In this document: one piece after another, positions 33,501 through 44,800 of the stretch
How positions within the stretch are numbered: the stretch's first letter is position 1
Layout: every line of letters begins with the position of its first letter
DNA from: Leishmania martiniquensis
Taxonomy: Eukaryota; Euglenozoa; Kinetoplastea; Trypanosomatida; Trypanosomatidae
Direction of reading: 5' to 3'
DNA length: 64,000 nucleotides
Assembly (NCBI RefSeq): GCF_017916325.1
Contig: NC_090169.1
Coordinates: forward strand, 431,001 to 495,000
The notes under the pieces: generated by a model
The model's input: the letters and a program-made list of their open reading frames with translations, nothing else
Told to the model about the DNA's origin: nothing
The model's database searches: none
Translations under genes and position numbers: made by a program

Positions 33501-34408
33501 TTGGGAGACATCGTCGACATCGATTTTGATTCCGTCGTTTGCCCTCTCCTCTCCCCCTCCTTTCTTGTAAGACTTCTTTGTTTCAGAGAAGCGCGCCGCA
33601 CCTGGACGTGCGGGGCTTCTTTTACTCTTCTTGTGCTCCCTTTTACAGCCGAACGCTTTCGCTCCTCCTCGTTACACCTCAACGTTCGCCCTCCCCTTCT
33701 CCTCCTGAGCTTCTCTAATCTACATATATTTGCGTATTTTGTACAGCTTCCTCCAAGTGCCGTTGTGCCGTTGCGAGAGGCTCGCTTATTTTGCTTCACG
33801 TGGAGCCTTCTTGGCGTTACACGTGTAGGTGTGCGTACGTGTCTGCGTTTGCGCTCTTGAAGTTTCGACCCCCATTGGAGGACCTTTCGGACTTCCGATC
33901 CTTTCACGCGACACTAACAGGTGAGTTCCCCTTTCACCTGCTTCGTCTGTGAACGACCCGCCCACACCACCGCTGACGGTCAGTGTGTGTGTGTGTGTGG
34001 TGGAGGGGAGAGGCACCACAGCGAAAAAGAGCCTCTGGGCACGCGCGGAGCCGTGCAGGCAAGTGGAGAGACTCCTCCGCTTCTCAACACACGAACGCCT
34101 TTTTTAACTGCCTCAGCTCCTTCATTTCCTTGTCACTCCGGCAAACTGGGCTCCTTGATCGTGTCACCTTTTTTTTTGTTGCTTGCGGCCCCCGTGTGTC
34201 GCTGGGTCCAACGCGCCCTACGGCATCGCGTTTAACTGAACTCGGTGTGGTGGCGAGCGGAGGAAACGGCCTTGCAGCTCGACGCACCTGACCCCTCAGC
34301 GTCCGCGCTCTCTCTTCACTCTTGTGCTGGATAAGGGTGACAGAAGAGCGAAGCGCACCGGATTTTTGCTAGCGACTCCACCGTCGAAAGTTGCGCGCCG
34401 TTGACGTT
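30545..34408. other. Intergenic region before the ABC transporter, no convincing gene
   Basis: A TA microsatellite lies at 30908-30925 and an alternating CA/TA tract at 31630-31693. Long C/T-rich stretches extend to about 33760. A (TG)n run lies near 33983-33999. The 5' UTR of the ABC transporter should lie in the last few hundred bases; a candidate acceptor AG is at 34298-34299 after ACCCCTC, preceded at some distance by a T run (34170-34178). Confidence 0.5.
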
Positions 34409-37400
34409 ATGCCCAAGGGCTCTCCCACGGGCGCGACCGCCAAGGGCGGCTCCGCTTTTGAGAGCGAGGGCAACCAGCGGGCATCTTGCCCTCATCAGCC
34501 CGTCGCGGAGGCTCTGGTGGAGCACAGGGGCTTGGGTGATCGAGACGACGGCAGCTGCAGTCAGCCACTGTGGCTCGAAGAGACGATCAATAGGTCGCGT
34601 GCGTATCCTGCGTATGTGAATGAGGGCGAGGTGTCTACCAAGAACGGGATTGCTGGTACGAATGGTAGCACGCATGGCTGCAGCAGCCACGGCACCCAAA
34701 TCCCTCTGTGTAGCGCTGAGGAGGAGGCCAAGGGGACGGTGGTGCGCGAAAGCGTGGGCCCTATAGAAATCTTTCGCTACGCCGACACGACTGACCGTGT
34801 GCTGATGATCGTTGGCAGCGTCTTTGCGGTCGCCTGCGGTGCCGGCATGCCAGTGTTCTCCTTTATATTTGGTCGCATCGCCACGGATCTCATGTCCGGG
34901 GTGGGCAGTGCTGCCGAGAACGCGGCGAAGACGTCGTTGATCATGGTGTACGTTGGAGTCGGCATGTTTGTCGTCTGCGGTGGACACGTGCTGTGCTGGA
35001 CTGTGGCAGCGTCCCGCCAGGTGGAGCGCATCCGTCTGCTCTTCTTTCGCGCTGTGCTACGCCAGGACATTGGGTGGCACGACGAGCACCGTCCTGGCGA
35101 GCTGACAGCTCGCATGACGGGCGACACGCGTGTGATCCAGAACGGCATCAACGACAAGCTGTCGCAGGGTATCATGCACGGATCCATGGGCATCATTGGC
35201 TACGCGGTCGGCTTCGCGTTTTCGTGGGAGCTGACGCTTGTGATGCTCGGTATGATGCCCTTCATTATTATTATGGCTGCGATCATTGGCCACATTGTGT
35301 CCAAGATGACGGAGTCGTCGCGCAAGCATTTTGCGAAGGCCGGATCTCTGGCGACGGAGGTGATGGAGAACATTCGGACGGTGCAGGCGTTTGGTCGGGA
35401 GGACTATGAGCTTCAGCGCTTCGCCAAAGCGGTCCTGTACGCCCAGGGCCGTGGCATCCGAAAAGAGTTTGCAGGCAACCTTTCTGCAGCGGTGATTATG
35501 GCCCTCGTGTATGTGAGCTACACCATTGCCTTCTTCTTCGGCTCCTACCTTGTCGAATGGAGTCACCGCGACATGGCGGACATCATTTCCACCTTTCTGG
35601 CTGTGCTGATGGGCAGCTTTGGTCTGGGGTTCATGGCGCCGAGCGCAACGGCATTTGCGGAGTCCCGCGCAGCCGCCTACGAGATCTTCAAGGCGATCGA
35701 CCGCGTGCCGCCCGTAGACATCGACGCTGGTGGCGTCCCTGTCTCGGGCTTTAAGGGGAGCATAGAGTTCCGCAACGTGCGGTTCGCGTACCCGACTCGC
35801 CCGGACATGGTCCTGTTTCAGAATCTAAACCTTACGATCAAGTGTGGGCAGAAGGTTGCGTTCTCTGGCGCTTCCGGGTGCGGCAAGTCATCGATGATCG
35901 GGCTGATCCAGCGCTTCTACGACCCTATCGGCGGCGCCGTGCTCGTAGACGGTGTAAACATGAGCGAGTTGTGCCTGCGCGATTGGCGTGACCACATCGG
36001 GATCGTCTCGCAGGAGCCCAACCTGTTTTCGGGGACGATGATGGAAAACGTGCGCGTGGGGAAGCCGAGCGCGACGGAGGAGGAAGTGATCGAGGCGTGC
36101 CGGCAGGCGAACATCCATGACACCATCATGGCTCTGCCGGACCGGTACAACACGCCCGTGGGTGCTGTGGGCTCGCAGCTGTCCGGTGGGCAGAAGCAGC
36201 GAATCGCTATCGCGCGCGCGCTCGTGAAGCGGCCACCAATCCTACTACTGGACGAGGCGACGAGTGCCCTCGACCGCAAGTCTGAGATGGAGGTGCAGGC
36301 AGCACTGGACCAGCTGATGCAGAAGGGCGGGATGACTGTGATTGTGATTGCGCATCGACTAGCGACGATCCGAGACATGGACTGCATCTACTACGTGAAG
36401 CACGACGGCGTGGTGGGGAGCCAGATCACGGAGAGCGGGACGTTTGACGAGCTACTGGAGCTTGGTGGCGAGTTCGCGGCGATGGCAAAGATCCAGGGCA
36501 TTTCTGCTGGTGCCGAAAAGAGCGGCGCGAAAGGCCATGACGGCAACAAGGCGAACGACGGCCTGAATGTCATCCTGAACGGGGCAGAGCTTGCACAGCT
36601 GGACGAGGAGGCGCCGCGTACGGCGCGTCAGAAGGTGCCAATCGACGAGCTCGCGAGGTGGGAAGTGAAGCGTGTGAAGGTTGGCTTCCTGCGGCTGATG
36701 GAAATGGGTAAAGACAAGGCTTGGGCAGTGGCTCTGGGTGTCCTCAGCTCTGCAGTGGTCGGCGCCGCCCGGCCGACGAGCTCCATCTTGATGGGTCACA
36801 TGCTGCGTGTTCTGGGGGAGTACAGCGCTGACAAGGATGTCGAGGCACTGCGCAGCGGAACCAACCTGTACGCGTCGCTGTTCCTCGTCTTTGCGGTGGC
36901 CAATTTTGCGGGTTGGATACTGCACGGCTTTTACGGCTACGCCGGTGAGCATTTGACGACGAAGATTCGCCTACTGCTGTTCCGTCAGATCATGCGCCAG
37001 GACATGAACTTCTTCGACATCCCCGGGCGCGATGCGGGCACCCTGGCGGGGATGCTCTCCGGCGACTGCGAGGCGGTGCACCAGCTGTGGGGCCCATCCA
37101 TTGGCCTGAAGGTACAGATGGTGTGTGTCATTGCTTCCGGCTTGGTGGTCGGCTTCATCTACCAGTGGAAACTTGCCTTGGTGGCGCTGGCTTGCATGCC
37201 GCTAATGATTGGCTGCAGCCTTACAGAGCGCATGATGATGAACGGGTATACGAAGCGGAAGGAGGGCGACACAGATGACACTATTGTGACGGAGGCGCTG
37301 TCGAGTGTGCGCACGGTGGCGTCGTTCAACATGAAAGAGGATCGCGTCGAGGCCTTCCAAGAAGCCCTGCGAGGCGAGACGCCGCGCAGTGTGAAGCGGG

Positions 37401-38437
37401 GCATCATCGCTGGCAGTATCTACGGCATCACGCAGTTTATTTTTTACGGCGTTTACGCACTGAGCTTCTGGTACGGCGGCACGCTGATCGACAAGGGGGA
37501 GGCGGAATTCAAAGATGTTATGATCGCAAGCATGTCGATACTGTTCGGTGCGCAGAGCGCTGGCGAGGCTGGCGCGTTCGCGACGAAGCTTGCGGACGCG
37601 GAGCGTTCCGCGAAGCGTGTATTCAGTGTGATTGACCGCGTGCCGGACGTTGACATCGAGCAGGCAGGGGACAAGGACCTGGGCAAGGGCTGCGACATCG
37701 AGTTCCGAAAGGTGCAGTTCATCTACCCGGCGCGGCCGAAGCAGGTCGTGCTTGCGTCCGCGGATGTGCGGTTCGGCGACGCAACCGCGAACGGGCTGAT
37801 GGGGCAGACCGGGTGCGGGAAGTCGACGATCATCCAAATGCTCACGCGCTTCTACGACCGGCGCTCAGGGCTGATCTCCGTGAACGGAAAGGATCTCTCC
37901 TCTCTCGACATCGCGGCCTGGCGCCGCAGCATAAGCGTTGTGCTGCAGGAGCCGAATCTGTTCAGCGGGACTGTTCGCGAAAACATCCGCTACTCACGTG
38001 AGGACGCGACGGACGAAGAGGTGGAGGAGACTGCGCGCTTGGCGTACATTCACGACGAGATCATTAAGTGGCCGGATGGCTACGACACAGATGTGGGATA
38101 CAAGGGCCGCGCGCTTTCTGGTGGTCAGAAACAGCGCGTTGCGATAGCGCGTGGGCTGCTGCGGCGGCCGAGGTTGCTGCTCCTGGACGAGGCGACGAGC
38201 GCGCTGGACAGTGTTACGGAGGCGAAGGTGCAGGAGGGCATCGACGCGTTTCAGGCAAAGTACGGGATCACGACGGTGAGCATTGCACACCGTTTGACGA
38301 CGATCCGTCGCTGCGACCAGATCATCTTGCTGGACTCTGGGCACATCATTGAGCACGGCACTCACGAGGAGCTGATGGCACTCGGCGGCGAGTACAAGAC
38401 GCGCTACGACTTGTACACGAGTGCGAGCTCGTATTGA
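34409..38437 (+). CDS. MDR1: P-glycoprotein-type ABC transporter (ABCB family, full length)
   Basis: 1342 residues arranged TMD-NBD-TMD-NBD. A polar N-terminal extension of ~115 residues precedes TMD1 (about 130-440). NBD1 has Walker A GASGCGKSS at 487-495, Q-loop SQEPN, signature LSGGQ at 591-595, Walker B ILLLDEATSALD at 611-622 and H-loop IAHRL. A charged linker (about 700-760) leads to TMD2. NBD2 has Walker A GQTGCGKST at 1132-1140, LSGGQ at 1236-1240, LLLLDEATSALD at 1256-1267 and IAHRL. The catalytic Glu after Walker B and an A-loop Tyr are present in both NBDs, so both ATP sites look active. This fits Leishmania MDR1/ABCB4, whose overexpression is linked to multidrug resistance; the exact orthology is from memory. 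The ATG at 34409 is chosen over a TTG six codons upstream. Confidence 0.95.
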   Translation: MPKGSPTGATAKGGSAFESEGNQRASCPHQPVAEALVEHRGLGDRDDGSCSQPLWLEETINRSRAYPAYVNEGEVSTKNGIAGTNGSTHGCSSHGTQIPLCSAEEEAKGTVVRESVGPIEIFRYADTTDRVLMIVGSVFAVACGAGMPVFSFIFGRIATDLMSGVGSAAENAAKTSLIMVYVGVGMFVVCGGHVLCWTVAASRQVERIRLLFFRAVLRQDIGWHDEHRPGELTARMTGDTRVIQNGINDKLSQGIMHGSMGIIGYAVGFAFSWELTLVMLGMMPFIIIMAAIIGHIVSKMTESSRKHFAKAGSLATEVMENIRTVQAFGREDYELQRFAKAVLYAQGRGIRKEFAGNLSAAVIMALVYVSYTIAFFFGSYLVEWSHRDMADIISTFLAVLMGSFGLGFMAPSATAFAESRAAAYEIFKAIDRVPPVDIDAGGVPVSGFKGSIEFRNVRFAYPTRPDMVLFQNLNLTIKCGQKVAFSGASGCGKSSMIGLIQRFYDPIGGAVLVDGVNMSELCLRDWRDHIGIVSQEPNLFSGTMMENVRVGKPSATEEEVIEACRQANIHDTIMALPDRYNTPVGAVGSQLSGGQKQRIAIARALVKRPPILLLDEATSALDRKSEMEVQAALDQLMQKGGMTVIVIAHRLATIRDMDCIYYVKHDGVVGSQITESGTFDELLELGGEFAAMAKIQGISAGAEKSGAKGHDGNKANDGLNVILNGAELAQLDEEAPRTARQKVPIDELARWEVKRVKVGFLRLMEMGKDKAWAVALGVLSSAVVGAARPTSSILMGHMLRVLGEYSADKDVEALRSGTNLYASLFLVFAVANFAGWILHGFYGYAGEHLTTKIRLLLFRQIMRQDMNFFDIPGRDAGTLAGMLSGDCEAVHQLWGPSIGLKVQMVCVIASGLVVGFIYQWKLALVALACMPLMIGCSLTERMMMNGYTKRKEGDTDDTIVTEALSSVRTVASFNMKEDRVEAFQEALRGETPRSVKRGIIAGSIYGITQFIFYGVYALSFWYGGTLIDKGEAEFKDVMIASMSILFGAQSAGEAGAFATKLADAERSAKRVFSVIDRVPDVDIEQAGDKDLGKGCDIEFRKVQFIYPARPKQVVLASADVRFGDATANGLMGQTGCGKSTIIQMLTRFYDRRSGLISVNGKDLSSLDIAAWRRSISVVLQEPNLFSGTVRENIRYSREDATDEEVEETARLAYIHDEIIKWPDGYDTDVGYKGRALSGGQKQRVAIARGLLRRPRLLLLDEATSALDSVTEAKVQEGIDAFQAKYGITTVSIAHRLTTIRRCDQIILLDSGHIIEHGTHEELMALGGEYKTRYDLYTSASSY

Positions 38438-41400
38438 GGAGTGGTATGCTGCGCAGCTGCGGCGTCGCCGCACTGCTGGTGGTGGCGCTCGGTTCGCTGA
38501 AGGCGTTGCTGTCACTGTGTTGCGCTCCGCAGGGGGCTGCTCGGTGCCTTTGTGCAAACGTTTTGGCAAGTTGATATTGGGTGTCGCTGTGCTTCCGTGT
38601 TGCCTCTCGCCCTTTCTATCCGTCTTGTAAGCCTTCGCACAAGCCGCTCCGTGCTGCGCTTTGTCTCTTGTACAGGCCTGATGTGCGCCGCGCCGTGCTC
38701 CTGTAGGCAGGACGCCGTATGTTCGTCTCCGATTCCACTACCAAACCCAAGCTTGAGCTGACACCGCTGGCTTTTCTTCCCCACTTTCCGTGCACTCGGT
38801 CGGTGGCGGCCGTTGCTGCACGCCCTCTTGCTTTTGGCGTGTTGGCTTTGGTGAAGCTCTTCGTCCCAGTGCGGCCACCCTCGGCTCGTGGAGGGTGCTT
38901 CGCTCGCAGGATAGAAGGAGAGTGAGTGGGTGTGTATGTGAGTGCAGCACCCCCCCTCCCTCCCCTCCTGTCCAGACCGTTGATCGGTGGACCTCTTCGC
39001 CTATTTCACAGTCGCCTCTTTTCGATATGCTTCGCTCTGCGCTCCCTGCCGTTTTCGCCCTCGAATACCATTCGGATACGCCCGGCAGACGTGAAGTGAG
39101 GGAGAAGCGTATCGTTTTCTATTTCTTCTTCCCCTTGTGGGCCCCCCTCCCTTCTGGCCCCTCATCGTGCTGGTGGACGCCGCACACGCAACTGGGAGGG
39201 GGGAGGATGGGTCGAAGGCTGCATGGATGCACGAGGGGCCCCCATCCTTCTTCTGCACCTCTCCCCAGCTGCCGCTTTCGCTGCGCTTTGATACCCGGCG
39301 ATCATCAGCATCGCTGCTCAGTTGCGTCGCGCGTTTGTACCCGCACCCCTTCCTCCCTTTCCGATGTGTCTTCTAGCTGCTGCCGCTTGCTCTTTCGCGT
39401 CCTCCGGACCTCTTCTCCCTCTTCGCGCGCATCTCCGGGCTCTCTCTCTTCCTTTTCGAGCGTGATTCGATCGTGTGAGGCACAGCTGCGAGGTGAGGAG
39501 GTTCAGAGGTGGAGGAGGGGGGAGGGGTGGGGATGCTGCTGCCTCGGTCTCTCGCCTCGGCAGCAGGATCGGTGAAGGAGGTGTAGGAAGTGGGCCGATG
39601 TGATAAGGACATGGTGCTACAGAGAGTGGGGGACAGCTCTGCTGCTTGCGTGCATTTCGACCAAGGGTGTTGCCGCCATGTGGTAACGCTGTTCCCTCCC
39701 GCTCCCCCAACACACATACACACACACACGTGACTCGATTTCAGTTTCATTTGTTTATTATCACAGCGCCGTTTCCGCCATTGCGTTTCGGACGTGCACA
39801 ACATCGCGCGCTTCCCTTTGCTCACCCACCCTTTCTCTCTCTTTCTTTCGTGCGTACTTCAGTATTGCTCACGCGTCTCATACAGGGCGCCGTGGCGGAA
39901 ATGAAGGACGTGTGTGCCAATGCTCATCTTCTCTCAGTTTCTAAACGCTTTTTTCTTTTCCTTTTTCTTCTCGTGGTGCGCCGGTAATGATGTCTGTGCG
40001 CTTTGGTCTTCACTGCTGCCTCCTCCCTTCTCCTTCCCTTTCGCAGTTGCCCCCGCGCTCTCTCTTCCCCCCCAACTTCTCTCATGGCCTGAAACGTTTT
40101 GGCTTGAGTTTTGACGTTCTTCCCTTCCACCTTTGTTTCATTCCGTTCTCCTTTTCAGTGTGGTGCTTGCCCGAAACTCGCCGCTGTTGCCGCATGCAGA
40201 AGGGGCAAGAGAAGAGGGCGGGATGGGGGAGGGAGGGGGGAAGGATGAGGAGGAAGAGCCACATCGCGAGGCGAGCTGCTGAGGTATCATCGCGCACCTG
40301 TGCGCCTATGCATGTGAGGCAGGTTGCACGAGGGGAGGGGGTGACGGAAGCGGTGATAAACCACCTGAGGAGTTGGGCAAAGCAACGACGTCTCCGCCCT
40401 TGAAGCGGGCTCGCTCAATGCTGTAGGGGTGCTGGCGAGAGAGAGGAGAGGGTGTGCCGGACTTCGAAGCTATGGGGGCGGTGGGGGGAGGAGGGATTGG
40501 CACACCGAGTGAATGAAGAGGGAGGACGTGGGCGATGCTTGGACGAAATCTGCCTCTGCGCGCTGCGCTGCCAGGTGATTTCGTTCCTTTCTCTCCCATG
40601 TTGTCTGCCCAGTGCACAGCGTCTTTGCCCCTCTCGCGCTTCCTTCATCTCGACTGCCAACCTTTTTCCACTCCTTTTCTCCCGTCTCCCTTCCCACTCC
40701 GTTTCCCAGCGCTCTTTCTCTGCCGCCACCGCCGCCTTGGCGCAGACAAGCACGGTGCCGGGGGCTCGCTGTGCTGAGGAGGCAGTCCGTTGCTCCTTGC
40801 TTGTGCCGGATGCTCTTCCGCGTGCCTCGTCTGCGTATACAGTGGAGCACGTCTGCATGGATAATGACGTACACACACACACACACGTATTTATATATAA
40901 ATACGCTTTTCTTTTTCGTGAGCGGATTGGTGCAGGGGCGGCCGCGTGCGCTGCATCGGCCATAGCGCCCCTTTTCGCCTCTCCAAAACGCGCATCTCAG
41001 TCGAGAAGCAGACAAGAGAGTGACAGAGGGGAGGCGGAGGGGGAAAAGTATGGCAGGCGCGATGAAAGCATCGGCTTAATACGTACCCTTTTTTTTCCAC
41101 TTTCGGACCTTCCGCTCCGCTATCCACCGCGTGCGCGGCGAGCGCAACCTGCGATGGGCGCAGCTGCTTGGCGTATGGCGGTCGAGTGATGCCTTCATGT
41201 CGAGGTGCTGCCGAAGACGTCGCTGTTGCTCCCCCCACCTTTGCGGGCCTTTTGCCACGTGCTGCATGCGCAGTTTGTATTGTTTCTCTCTTTCTCATCT
41301 GTCGTCTGCACCATCAACCAAATCTTTTTTTTGTTGCTTCATTTCGGATTGGATTCCGCCTTCGCCATCGCCTTTTCTCGGAACCTCAAACGACACGGCT

Positions 41401-41770
41401 GTGCGTTGGGCTTGCACGTCGAGGTACTCGTGCGTCTGGAGCTTTGGAGAAGTGGAAGACAGAGCTTTACGCGGCACGCACACACTCATACACACACAAT
41501 AGTGTGCAACTGTGGCGTGCTGCGCGCTGTTTCAGTCGCATCTGTGGCGTCACCCTCCTCTCCTGTGCGAAGGTACGCAAGAGAGTAGGTGAAGCCCACG
41601 CAGACGTACACAGATACGCCTCCTCACACGAGGCCCTAGCACCATCAAGACGCGCAGCAGCGCTAGCCCGTGTGTGCCTCAGCATTTCAGTGGAGAGGCT
41701 CTCACGGTGGCGGCTCTCGGCCTACGCGGCGGCTGTCCATCAACCGTGTGATTCTATGCGTTCAGCACAT
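38438..41770. other. 3.3 kb intergenic region between ABC transporter and myosin, no gene seen
   Basis: C/T-rich with short CA runs (for example 39712-39730 and 40871-40886). Overlapping frames on both strands around 40400-41200 are of low complexity and match nothing I recognise. Probably the 3' UTR of the transporter and spacer. Confidence 0.55.
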
Positions 41771-41812
41771 TTCTATCGGTGCTTTCTTCTGCTGTCAAAC
41801 AGTTAAAAAAGA
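41771..41812 (+). promoter_or_regulatory. Putative trans-splice acceptor for the myosin gene
   Basis: The pyrimidine-rich run TTTCTTCTGCTGTC is followed by AAACAG, with AG at 41811-41812, about 65 nt before the ATG at 41877. The tract is short, so this is tentative. Confidence 0.35.
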
Positions 41813-41876
41813 GGGGGGCTGGGGGAAGTCGGTGGTATCCTGACAAACTGCCCTTACATTGCTCATACATTCTGTG

Positions 41877-44800
41877 ATGGCGTCCGACTACAAGCAGCGT
41901 GAGACGGTCGGCGTCGAGGATCTTGTTCTCCTCCCGCAGATCAGTGACAAGGCCATCACTGATGATCTCTCCGTGCGCCATCGCGAGGACTTGATCTACA
42001 CGAACATCGGCTCCGTGCTGCTTGTGGTGAACCCTTTCAAGGAGATCAAAGGCCTGTATAATGATGCGCACATGCAGTTCTACAGGCACAGTGGCCGGCT
42101 AGGTGGCGCACGTTACGCGCTGCTTGAGGGGCAGGAGCCAGGCGATGCCGCTCTGGGAGGACCGCACATCTTTGCCTTGGCCGAGGATACGTATCGCAGC
42201 ATGGTATCCGAGGAGGAGAACCAGTGCATCATCATATCTGGCGAATCTGGTGCCGGCAAGACAGAGGCGTCGAAGCAGATCATGCAGTACATCTCCGCCG
42301 TCTCCGGCAACACCGCAGACATGCAGCGGGTGAAGCGCATCATTCTGGAGTCTAACCCTCTACTCGAGGCGTTTGGTAACGCAAAGACGCTGCGCAACGA
42401 CAACAGCTCACGCTTTGGGAAGCTCCTCGAGATTTACTTTGACATTCGAGGCGGCCCCGTTGGCGGTCGTCTGTCGCACTTTTTGCTGGAGAAGTCACGT
42501 GTGTCGAGCCAACAGATGGGCGAGTGCAACTTCCACGTCTTCTACCAGGTGTGTGCGGGCGCGGCTGCCGAGCTGCACGGTGATGGTACGGGTATCGGAC
42601 CGAGGGGGGAGAGAAAGAGTGGCAGAGAGACGACCTCTGGCGCTTCTGCTGCGGGGAACGAAGATGAGAGCGACGACAGTAGTCATGCCACCATTGCCTG
42701 GCGCGAGGTGTTTGAGGAGATGCGCATGAATAGAGGAGGCTGCAGCAGCACCGTTGGCCAGCCGCAGTCCTTTTCCTCGCTTTCATCGTGTTATCCGTGG
42801 AAGTTTCTGCGCCCGTCGCTGGGGTCTAGGCAGCGCACGGATGAATTCACGTCTCGCGCCGGCATTGACGACTTGCGCGGGTGGCGTGAGACACTTGAGG
42901 CGATGGAGGCGATGGGGATGGCCGTACAAGATCAGGTGTCTGTCATCAAGGTGCTGTGCCTGGTGCTGCACCTTGGCGAGCTTGATTTTGTGGCGCCGGA
43001 GGAGGGTGGGGCACTGGCGGCGGGACAGCACCCATGCACCGTTTCAAATCCTGAGGAGCTTGCGTTTGTCGCGGAGCAGCTAGGCGTCGACACCGCGGCG
43101 CTGCTGAAGGCGCTCACCTGGCGAAAGCTGCAGATGGGCGGCACGGAGGTGGTATTCTCACCACTCAATGCCCAGCAATGTCGCAGCACTCGCGACGCCA
43201 TGGCAAAGGTGCTCTACGAAGGTGTCTTTGAGTTCATCGTCAGCTCCGTGAACGCGGCCTTCGGCGACGCGCCTCACGCGCTCATGCTGGGCGTGCTGGA
43301 CATTTACGGCTTCGAGATCTTTGCCAAGAACGGTTTTGAGCAGTTCTGCATTAACTACGTGAACGAGAAGCTGCAGCAGATCTTCATTGAGCTGACGTTG
43401 CGAGTCGAGCAGGAGGAATACGTGCGGGAGCACATACCGTGGGAGGCGATCACTTACTTTGACAACCAAGTCGTCTGCGACTTGATCGAGAGCGACCGCC
43501 CGCCAGGGCTGTTTGCGATCATTGACGACGTGTGCGTCACCATGGCGAAGGAGGAGGAGTCTGTGGCGGACCGAAAGTTGCTGGACAAGCTCGACATGAC
43601 GTACAGCAGCCATCCAAACTTTCTGCGCAGTGAGCGTGGCTTTATCGTCAAGCACTACGCTGGTGACGTTGAGTACAGCACGGACGGCTTCGTTGGCAGA
43701 AACAAGGACCGGCTTGGTCCCGACGTGGTCGGGGTATTGGCGAAGAGTCAGGTAGGCTTCCTGCTGGAGATATTGACCGAGGTGCTGGCAGACGGCTTGG
43801 CGGCGGCGTCATCACTTACAGGGCCCGGTGGAACTCGTCGCACCTCCGCCACAGCCGGCTTCAAAATTCGGCAGCAGGCCGCCCATCTCGTACGTACGCT
43901 GAAGGAGTGCACTCCCCACTACGTGCGCACCATCAAGTCGAATGACTTGAAGCGGGCCGACTTCTTCGACGAGGCTCGGGTGCTGCACCAGGTGAAGTAC
44001 CTCGGTCTCCTGGAGAATGTTCGCGTGCGGCGGGCGGGCTACAGCTACCGGCAATACTTTGACCGATTCCTGAAGCGTTTCAAGTACACGTGCCCGAGCA
44101 CCTATCCACGGCCCTTTCGAGGCACTGATAAGGCGGCGTGTGAGGCGATCCTCGCCTACCTGCAGCAGGAGCAAGGGGTGCTTCCACCCAACTCGTTTGC
44201 CATTGGCACCAGCAAAGTCTTTATTCGGCAGCCGGAGCATGTGCTGGCGCTGGAGCAAAGCCGCGAAGCCGCCTTTCATGCGCTCTCTGTGACGATTCAA
44301 CGCGCGTGGCGGCGCTACACGCAACGCAAGCAGCTGCTCCGCCTCAAGGCGAAGCTCGACCGCGTCTACACGCGCCGCCGCAAGGTGCGCCGTGCCGACA
44401 GTGTTTTTCGAGCCTACGAGGGCATTTATCTCGAGACCGACGCCGTGGTAGCGGCGCCACGCTCGACGGCAGGTGGCGGCGCCAGCGCTGTGCCGCCGGC
44501 CCTCTCCAACCGTCTCGCCGTGGCCCTCGACGCCATCCTGCACTTTGACCCCATCGCCAGCGCGTGGCGCTCCTTCTGGACCACAGGCGAGGCAGGTCAG
44601 CCGCGCAAGAAATTCTTTTTGAATGCGCTCACGCAAGAGATGGTGTGGGAGCGGCCGCGTGAGCTGGAGCCGGCGCGCGTGGTTTTTTCCTGCGCCGTTG
44701 ACCGCGTCACCAACTGGACTACCGCAAGAACCGTGAAGGAGTTCATTTTTATCACAACGCACGACGTTCTGTACATAGTGCGCGAGACACCGGCACTCGC

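Noticed and set aside
34391..34408. Upstream TTG as start of the ABC transporter
   Set aside because: Eukaryotic nuclear genes of this kind start at ATG. The first in-frame ATG at 34409 gives the full transporter. The same reasoning was used for the myosin (TTG at 41859), the EF-hand protein (TTG at 51682) and the SET/MYND protein (GTG at 57497).
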